This document shows, piece after piece, positions 60,301 through 64,000 of a stretch of DNA of 64,000 nucleotides. The notes beneath the pieces are model-generated. The model had not been told where the DNA came from, did no database searches, and saw only the letters and a list, made by a program, of their open reading frames with translations. The stretch's first letter is position 1, and every line of letters begins with the position of its first letter. Source of the DNA: Chloranthus sessilifolius (Eukaryota > Streptophyta > Magnoliopsida > Chloranthales > Chloranthaceae); NCBI GenBank assembly GCA_021018995.1, contig CM037589.1, positions 63,515,068-63,579,067 of the forward strand. The letters are read 5' to 3'. The position numbers and the translations under genes were made by a program.

Positions 60301-63067
60301 TTAATTCAATGAAATTGATAAAACAATTAGATTAAAGCCATTTTAGCATTCGCATGCGTGAAAACTTCTCGATCTAGAAAAACGGCTCCGATGAGGGAAC
60401 TCGAGTTTCGTTCTAGTTTAGGGCATCAATTGACAATCGCAATTTCGTCTCTTGACTCCTTAGGGATTTTAAATGAAATAAGGTTTAAAATAATTCATTA
60501 AAAGGGAAACAATTAGGGATTTTGATTTTTATCAACGGAATTAAAGAAAGATAATACCTAACAACATCTAGAGAAAAGACAAAATAAAGAGATAGATTCC
60601 AAGGCTTCACACCAAGGGTTTTCCGAAGTTTCACACCACGGTTGTACGTCAGCTTCGCACCAAGTCGCACGAGAAACGATTGCTCACTCCTCAAGGTTTG
60701 AAGGATTCACTCCCTCGGTTAAAAACTCTTCTCAAGCTTTCTAGGGTTTGCAAAAAACCAACTCTCTTTTCATTCAATAATCAATCAACTAATTAATAAA
60801 GTGTTTACAATGCTTTTATATAGGCTAAGAAAACCCTAAACAGCCTAAAACTCACAATAAAAGAGTCCTAAAATAATAAAAGACTAAAAATGACAATTTT
60901 CAAAAATAAAAATTTTCGTCGCTGGGGCGCTGTGGTACTATTCACAATACTGTTCACAAACGTCTTGTGTCTTATTTTCTGCCTTCTTTTTTGGTTTCTT
61001 CTTTATGCTTTCATCTACCTTGTTTTGTTGGATGTCCCCATCAATGTTTTCTCAAAATCTTAACATACAAAAACTACATTACTCTTCTTCTTTATCTATC
61101 TTCAATCCTTCTTGCCTTTCCACTTTTATTTGAGCAAACAAGTATTTGTGTGCAATCAAAAGTTTGTGCTCCACTAGAGATAAGATGTGAATTGTTGTAT
61201 ACTGGAGGCGTCGTGTTGGAAACCTTGTGCACCTGATCGTCTTTAAGAGAGTGACAGTCCATGCCTCAACTCGCAATTATTGTTCCTTTTGAAAAAGCGT
61301 TCCCATCACAGATCATCTACTTCACGGTAACAATTATCAAGATACAGGTAACTATTATTTATTTATTTATCTGCAACAACACCTACTTCAAGAGGAAATG
61401 AGAGAAGTATGTCGCTTCACAAGTCAATATATGGCTTGAAGTCATCACCCAAAGCGTGGTTCCATCATTTCAGCGAAGTTGTTATAAGCCTAGGATTTCA
61501 GAGATGTCACTCTAACCATATTGTCTTAATTCATTCTAGCTCTAATGGCCACATGATCCTCCTTATATACGTCGATGACATTATATATACCAGACTTGAT
61601 CATACCTTCATTAGTCATGTCAAATGAGAGCGCATTATGAAGCCTAAAACAATTTCTTAGATTATAGGTTGCTCTGTCGAGAATATGAATCTTCCTTTCA
61701 CAAAGAAAGTATGTTGTTTATATACTTAGTGGCACGACAATGCTTCAATGCAAAACAACTACTTCTCCCATGGATCAGAACTCTCCTTGCATGAGAAGGA
61801 TGGTGATCAGCTTTTAGATCCACATAATTATCAAGTATTCCTACTAACTACAAAATCGGGTGAGGGCCTCTATACTCACTAAGCTTTCCCATCGGTCTCT
61901 TCTATCTCTATTCTCATTCCTTCTCTCACCCTAACCCTAATATCATCATCCTAACCCTAAAACCACTTACTCTTGACCCTAATTAACAAGTAATACAGTG
62001 AGTATTGGATCAAAACAAATTAGAATCAAATCATTGTAGGTTTTTAGAACCAAGATTGTGCACAAAAATCTCAAACCGTAGCTGTAATGAAGTTTTAAGA
62101 CGTATTTATTGGAAGCAAGTTGATGTAGATAAGATTCACAGTGTACATAAATCTCAAACAATCAACAAACAATTCACTTGGTTGATTGCAAAGCATAGTT
62201 GTACTCCATTTAGTTCAAGCTCGAATATTACAGTTGAAGACAGTTGTACATCAGTCAACTAGTCAATCTGTTAGTCAACAGTTTGAGATTCATGAATACA
62301 GTGAAATTTGTTTTTAGTGAGACTGAAGCTTCTTGGTTATTTTCGTAGGCTCCAAATAAAATTTGTGGAAATTAAATATAAGGCAATTTACATGTTTTTC
62401 ATATTGCACAGCCAACATTCGATACATCTCAGATAATAAGTACTATGGAAGATGATATTTCAATCTTTGGTTTACATCAATAAATCAACTGGAAGAAAAC
62501 AAATGACAGTGAATTAAAAAATATTACAAGGATAAAATATTTGGACTCACGGGATTAAAGCGTGTAACTTCCTTTTTGCTGAGTTTCATCTTTTCTTGGA
62601 TGACCTTCATATTCTTTGTTCTTTGATTGGCCAAAGATTTCATGTTTTCCTTTACAGAAGGAAAGAATTAACATAAATATGACTTACTATATTTGCATTG
62701 GCGATTTGGGGAAAAAACTACAAAAGAGTATATAGCTCAACTGACTATCGTGTTGTTAATATGCATAGGTTGTTCAAACCCAATACCAATGGACTACAGT
62801 AAAGAGCTGCTCTAGGTTGAACCTGTATCTTAATGGAAGGTGTTTTTTGTTGAAACCTCAAGATCGTAGGTTCAATCCCAGTCTTACTTCAAAAATAAAA
62901 AATAAAAATGAAAGGCACAGACAATGAAGCATACTCACAAGAGCTTCGTTTGCTGGTGTCGAATTGCGAAAAAATGTATTGGTTACCTCCATAGCCTGGT
63001 CTGGCATGTCCAGACGAAACCTAAATCCCATTTCTGCAAAGGATGACAATAGTGCTACATGGTCTCC
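23749..63067 (-). CDS. ABC1 kinase / beta-lactamase-like fusion protein, C-terminal half (10 exons)
   Basis: Exons in gene order: 63067-62939, 62649-62551, 46890-46833, 46749-46674, 46556-46427, 37370-37213, 27417-27345, 27230-27036, 26551-26458 and 24590-23749. Together they give 1854 nt, 617 codons plus stop, all in phase with GT-AG borders. The peptide matches Arabidopsis At5g24810, a fusion of an ABC1/UbiB-type atypical kinase and a class-C beta-lactamase-like serine hydrolase. Exons 1-5 carry the end of the kinase module ([64 protein letters not shown]). Exons 6-10 carry the hydrolase: catalytic-type SVTK (visible residues 200-203), NHTSG (247-251), [12 protein letters not shown] with a candidate YxN-position Tyr, [20 protein letters not shown], and [10 protein letters not shown] as the KTG-like motif. 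A low-complexity K/N-rich linker ([17 protein letters not shown]) sits in the last exon. The substrate is unknown. The kinase core lies past 64000. Introns of 15,660, 9,056 and 9,795 bp are filled with transposons, yet no exon is damaged, so I judge the gene functional. Confidence 0.93.
25537..25700. repeat. 80-bp tandem duplication
   Basis: The unit starting GATTCTCGAGTACCTTCAC at 25537 recurs exactly 80 bp later (25617) and ends with a partial third start (GATT). The two copies look identical, including an A8 run, which suggests a recent event. Confidence 0.92.
25824..26200. mobile_element. hAT-like element, TAGGGGTG termini
   Basis: The left end TAGGGGTGTAAATTTGG and right end AATTTGCACCCCTA form inverted repeats. 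The interior is dominated by ACCGAAAC/GTTTCGGT strings. No clear target duplication remains. It is non-coding. Confidence 0.65.
27940..28105 (+). mobile_element. Ty1/copia 3'-end fossil
   Basis: The translated fragment resembles the end of copia RNase H, including an [16 protein letters not shown] stretch (compare the family's DQLADIFTKxL), followed by a purine tract GAGGGGGAGA. The fragment is broken and old. No paired LTRs were found. Confidence 0.6.
29853..30864 (+). repeat. 5' LTR of the family A chromovirus
   Basis: Starts TGACGGGGAC. The U3 carries a TTTCATCAGTGATGAAAC palindrome, a poly(A)/(TA)n tract at 30007-30070 that is much longer than in the 3' LTR, and ACGGACGTCCGT palindromes at about 30090-30150. 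The candidate TATA box is CCTATATATTGAGG near 30249. Confidence 0.92.
30249..30262 (+). promoter_or_regulatory. LTR TATA box
   Basis: CCTATATATTGAGG is followed by CTTGTAAA. The CCTATATA core and the adjoining GGCTTGTAAA are kept in the family A copies at 36017, 47430 and 49354. This marks the likely U3/R boundary and separates the variable upstream half from the conserved downstream half. Confidence 0.6.
30868..30884 (+). other. Primer binding site, initiator tRNA-Met type
   Basis: TTGGTATCAGAGCCAGG starts four bases after the 5' LTR end. TGGTATCAGAGC is the standard initiator-Met primer site of plant LTR elements. Confidence 0.85.
35605..36624 (+). repeat. 3' LTR of the family A chromovirus
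   Basis: Pairs with 29853-30864. It has more ACGGACGTCCGT units (tandem copies about 35793-35930, spaced about 22 bp) than the 5' copy, and ends GTCCCGCGTCA, the inverted repeat of the LTR start. The chromodomain reading frame runs on past the LTR border, as is known for some chromovirus clades. Confidence 0.92.
37922..37997. repeat. (AT)n microsatellite
   Basis: About 38 uninterrupted TA dinucleotides in the intron, the longest in the window. Similar tracts lie at 30026-30070 and 42942-42987. Confidence 0.95.
38870..39214 (+). mobile_element. Ty1/copia fossil, left piece (RNase H end, purine tract, LTR start)
   Basis: Translated stretches resemble the copia RNase H end ([31 protein letters not shown]), followed by a purine tract AAGGGGGAG and an LTR beginning near 39151. 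The LTR is interrupted at 39214 by the solo LTR described next and resumes at 43415. It is broken and old. Confidence 0.7.
39210..43419 (+). mobile_element. Solo LTR, 4.2 kb, Tekay/Del-like (family B), inside a copia LTR
   Basis: The LTR spans 39215-43414, starts TGTAAGGACCC and ends GGGGTGTGACA, with the exact 5-bp duplication GGTTG at 39210-39214 and 43415-43419. Blocks near 41.93-42.05 kb (ATTGTTCATTGAATGACA, GGGGATTCCCATC) and 42.26-42.30 kb (CTATTGAGCTTAGACTGTTA, GTCACAGGT) are shared with the LTR at 51365-54256, so it belongs to that family. No gag-pol is present. It includes CTCGAGCGAG palindromes (about 41257-41385), a SINE-like A/B-box segment (about 40655-40715) and an (AT)n tract. 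Confidence 0.85.
43415..43520 (+). mobile_element. Ty1/copia fossil, right piece of the interrupted LTR
   Basis: Continues the copia LTR split by the solo LTR: the flank on each side carries the GGTTG duplication. The right border is not clear. Confidence 0.5.
43550..43840 (-). mobile_element. L1-type LINE fragment (endonuclease start)
   Basis: On the minus strand the translation includes [18 protein letters not shown] and [10 protein letters not shown], matching the N-terminal APE-type endonuclease pattern of plant L1 elements (N-x-RGLG-KR-VK ... QET/ESK). Only the start of ORF2 is recognisable, and the remainder is missing. This is a dead fragment. Confidence 0.65.
44305..45410 (+). mobile_element. 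Ty1/copia fossil, 3' part with candidate LTR
   Basis: Encodes the end of the copia RT/RNase H region: [36 protein letters not shown] and [16 protein letters not shown], then a region like [12 protein letters not shown] to about 45230. A purine tract (GAGGGAAAG) precedes a candidate LTR (45239-45410) starting TGTTGG and ending in ACA, which includes a (CT)n tract. It has no 5' half and few internal breaks in what remains. No target duplication was established. Confidence 0.75.
47164..48060 (+). mobile_element. Solo LTR, family A
   Basis: The LTR spans 47169-48055, starting TGACGGGGAC and ending TCCCTCGTCG. Flanks GTTTT (47164-47168) and GTTTC (48056-48060) match at 4 of 5 bases. It has the same TATA block as the other copies. 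The variable slot (about 47270-47345) holds CAGC/GCGC-rich sequence instead of a long palindrome array. It is older than the full element, judging by its weaker ends. Confidence 0.85.
48935..51364 (-). mobile_element. RTE-type LINE remnant, interrupted by a solo LTR
   Basis: Minus strand: the 3' end is at about 48935 (a GAT-type repeat, then the RTE-like ATAGATG-side tail with CATCTATTTGGCTTCGGCTT on the plus strand). It resumes at 49952 and runs to 51364. The reading near 50722-50934 gives [20 protein letters not shown] and [15 protein letters not shown], the conserved RT block of plant RTE elements. The solo LTR 49008-49946 is inserted in the 3' part. The 5' side is cut by the family B LTR beginning at 51365. 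The reading frame is decayed. Confidence 0.8.
49003..49951 (+). mobile_element. Solo LTR, family A, with CTCGCGCGAG array
   Basis: The LTR spans 49008-49946, starts TGACGGGGAC and ends GTCCCGCGTCA, with the exact 5-bp duplication GTTTC at 49003-49007 and 49947-49951. The variable slot (about 49100-49265) carries about seven CTCGCGCGAG / GCTCGAGCGA palindromes, some joined by CACTTAAA spacers. The clean ends and TSD suggest a fairly young insertion and recombination. Confidence 0.92.
51985..52215. repeat. CTCGCGCGAG-type palindrome array in the family B LTR
   Basis: About eight CTCGCGCGAG, CTCGCTCGCGCGAG and close variants within 230 bp, with a GACTTAAGTGA spacer. The same motif and a similar CTTAA spacer fill the slot of the family A solo LTR at 49008, although the two LTRs otherwise do not align. 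Confidence 0.85.
52279..53438. repeat. 580-bp tandem duplication inside the family B LTR
   Basis: Two direct copies, 52279-52858 and 52859-53438, start at TTCTTTTAAGCACTCC and end at AAAGACAGTG. By eye they differ at well under 2% of positions, so the duplication is much younger than the element's coding decay suggests. Confidence 0.93.
58661..59440. other. Unassigned retroelement-like sequence
   Basis: No coding match. GAGTGGGGGATTGTTAGTGTAG near 59187-59206 looks like a polypurine tract joined to an LTR start (TGTTAGTG), and TGCTTATATAAGAAC near 59318 looks like its TATA box, so a decayed LTR element is plausible. Confidence 0.4.
59444..59976. mobile_element. MITE-like element with CAATGTTTT ends
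   Basis: The left end CAATGTTTTCAATAGC and right end GGCTATTTAAAACATTG are inverted repeats. The interior is full of TATAGCGTATGCTATA-type palindromes. No clear target duplication was found. It is non-coding. Confidence 0.6.
60196..61048 (-). mobile_element. Divergent family A-related solo LTR, reverse orientation
   Basis: On the minus strand the LTR (61043-60201) starts TGATGGGGAC, has a TATA block (CCTATATAAAAGC) and ends GTCCCGCATCA. Flanks GTGTT and ATGTT match at 4 of 5 bases. The upstream slot holds GTGAACAGTATTGTG and a CAGCGCCCCAGCG segment rather than a palindrome array. It is more decayed than the other family A copies. Confidence 0.7.
61260..61880 (+). mobile_element. Ty1/copia fossil (RT fragment)
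   Basis: The translation near 61409-61600 reads [20 protein letters not shown] and [11 protein letters not shown], the copia RT signature. A PMDQN-like stretch toward the RNase H junction follows near 61760. It is short, broken and without LTRs. Confidence 0.75.
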
Positions 63068-64000
63068 CTGTGCCGCACGCATCATAAATTGTTACAATCG
63101 AGGGACAAGTCAAATAATATAAATTCATGTAGCTCATTACAAGATCAATAAAAAACGATCTAGGAAAAAATATACCTACACAAAGAAAATATATAAGAAG
63201 AAAACCATTCAGCGATATTTCTGAAATTTGTATACAAACTACAAACAATCATAATTATTAAAAAGCATTGACTAACCACACACAAAGACAATCTAGAAAA
63301 AAGTGTGCTCAATATTCCATAAGACATTTTTTCATCAAGTTGAATTTTGCATGCTCATAAAAATACAGAATGAGTACTCATATATAACCAAGCTACACAA
63401 AAGACCTTGCAAGAGAGGATGTAGTTCAAAATTCTACTCTATTGTGAAATCTAAGAGAGAAGATTTTTAAACATAAAAAGAAGAAACATTGAAAGAAAAA
63501 AGAAAGAAAGATGAAAGAACAGAAAATTTATAATTTATTCATGAAAAATCGCTGATTGGATAGTCACGGAGTGCTCAAGACTTTTAATGGATATAGCATT
63601 AATTTCTCCTACTTTTCTATTTTTAGACAATAGGATCTATTTTTATTACTGTTGAAGACTTTATTTTATTATTTTAGGAAAGTTCTTAGTATTAGGATTT
63701 TTTGTTTAAATTGGAAATTAGATTTATATTAAGTTTTCTAATTTTATGCATTATAAAAGCCTTATCAAAAGGCCAGTAGTGCTAGTCTTTAATTTAGAGT
63801 TGAATGAAATATTTTGTCTGGAGCAGGAAGTCCTACTAGTTACGGTTAATATTAGGTGATCCTGTGGGTTCACTGGTATAGGAATTTTGGTGGGGTATTC
63901 CTTAATTTAACTACCTTGGAAAACTAATTAAGACGTCTTGCAAGTTTTGCTAGTTTTGTGTCAAAACTAATACTCTCTCTAAGTGGTCGTCGTACGCTAA
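63068..64000 (-). other. Upstream intron of the ABC1K gene, continuing past the window
   Basis: The acceptor GCGGCACAG ends at 63068. No upstream kinase exon (invariant HPGN or LLDFG) is seen up to 64000. The part from about 63580 has LTR-like organisation (TTAGTATTAGG, a TATAAAAGCC box, then GTTGAATGAAAT) and may be a further LTR running off the edge. Confidence 0.6.

Larger units (their letters stand above)
46891..62550 (-). other. 15.7-kb intron of the ABC1K gene
   Basis: Donor GTGAGTCC (62550) and acceptor TTTTCTAG (46891). It contains two family A solo LTRs, an RTE LINE in two pieces, the family B element, a MITE, a divergent reverse LTR and a copia scrap. The spacers 46891-47168, 48056-48934 (a (TG)n-rich patch at 48566-48640) and 61881-62550 show nothing recognisable. 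Confidence 0.9.

Overview
This is nuclear DNA from a flowering plant. The evidence is the set of plant genes (SAUR, GT64, PECT1-like, plant ABC1 kinase/beta-lactamase fusion), GT-AG introns, an AT-rich background, and plant chromoviruses, Ty1/copia, L1, RTE and hAT-type repeats. Introns of 9 to 16 kb packed with retroelements suggest a large genome. I cannot name the species.

Left part (1-13.4 kb). The window opens inside a reverse-oriented chromovirus LTR (1-761). Next come the last five exons of an ethanolamine-phosphate cytidylyltransferase gene (1789-4380, +), an intronless GT64 glycosyltransferase (9242-10210, -) and an intronless SAUR gene (13026-13349, +). The rest is gene-free sequence with small DNA elements and short duplications.

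Middle part (13.4-23.7 kb). There is no gene. It holds a field of decayed CCGAAATTTCGG-type repeats, a triplicated unit of roughly 430 bp, and three hAT-like miniature elements with exact 8-bp target duplications (20.9-22.5 kb).

Right part (23.7-64 kb). Almost all of it is one host gene on the minus strand: the C-terminal half of an ABC1-kinase/beta-lactamase-like fusion resembling Arabidopsis At5g24810. Ten exons (617 codons plus stop, every junction GT-AG and in phase) run from 63067 to 23749. The kinase core lies beyond the right edge. Three introns are swollen to about 9.8, 9.1 and 15.7 kb by transposable elements. These include a near-complete broken chromovirus with TSD GTATC (29853-36624), a 4.2-kb solo LTR with TSD GGTTG inside a copia remnant (39215-43414), two solo LTRs of the first family (47169-48055, 49008-49946), an RTE LINE interrupted by one of them, a 3'-truncated Tekay/Del-like element (51365-about 58660), a divergent reverse solo LTR (60201-61043) and copia and L1 scraps.

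The most unusual signal is in the LTRs. Copies of one LTR family share their ends and their TATA-to-3' half. Upstream of the TATA box each carries a different array of short CpG-containing motifs, mostly palindromic (TCGATCGA, ACGGACGTCCGT or CTCGCGCGAG). The CTCGCGCGAG type also occurs in the unrelated Tekay-like LTRs nearby. This looks like an exchangeable U3 module.
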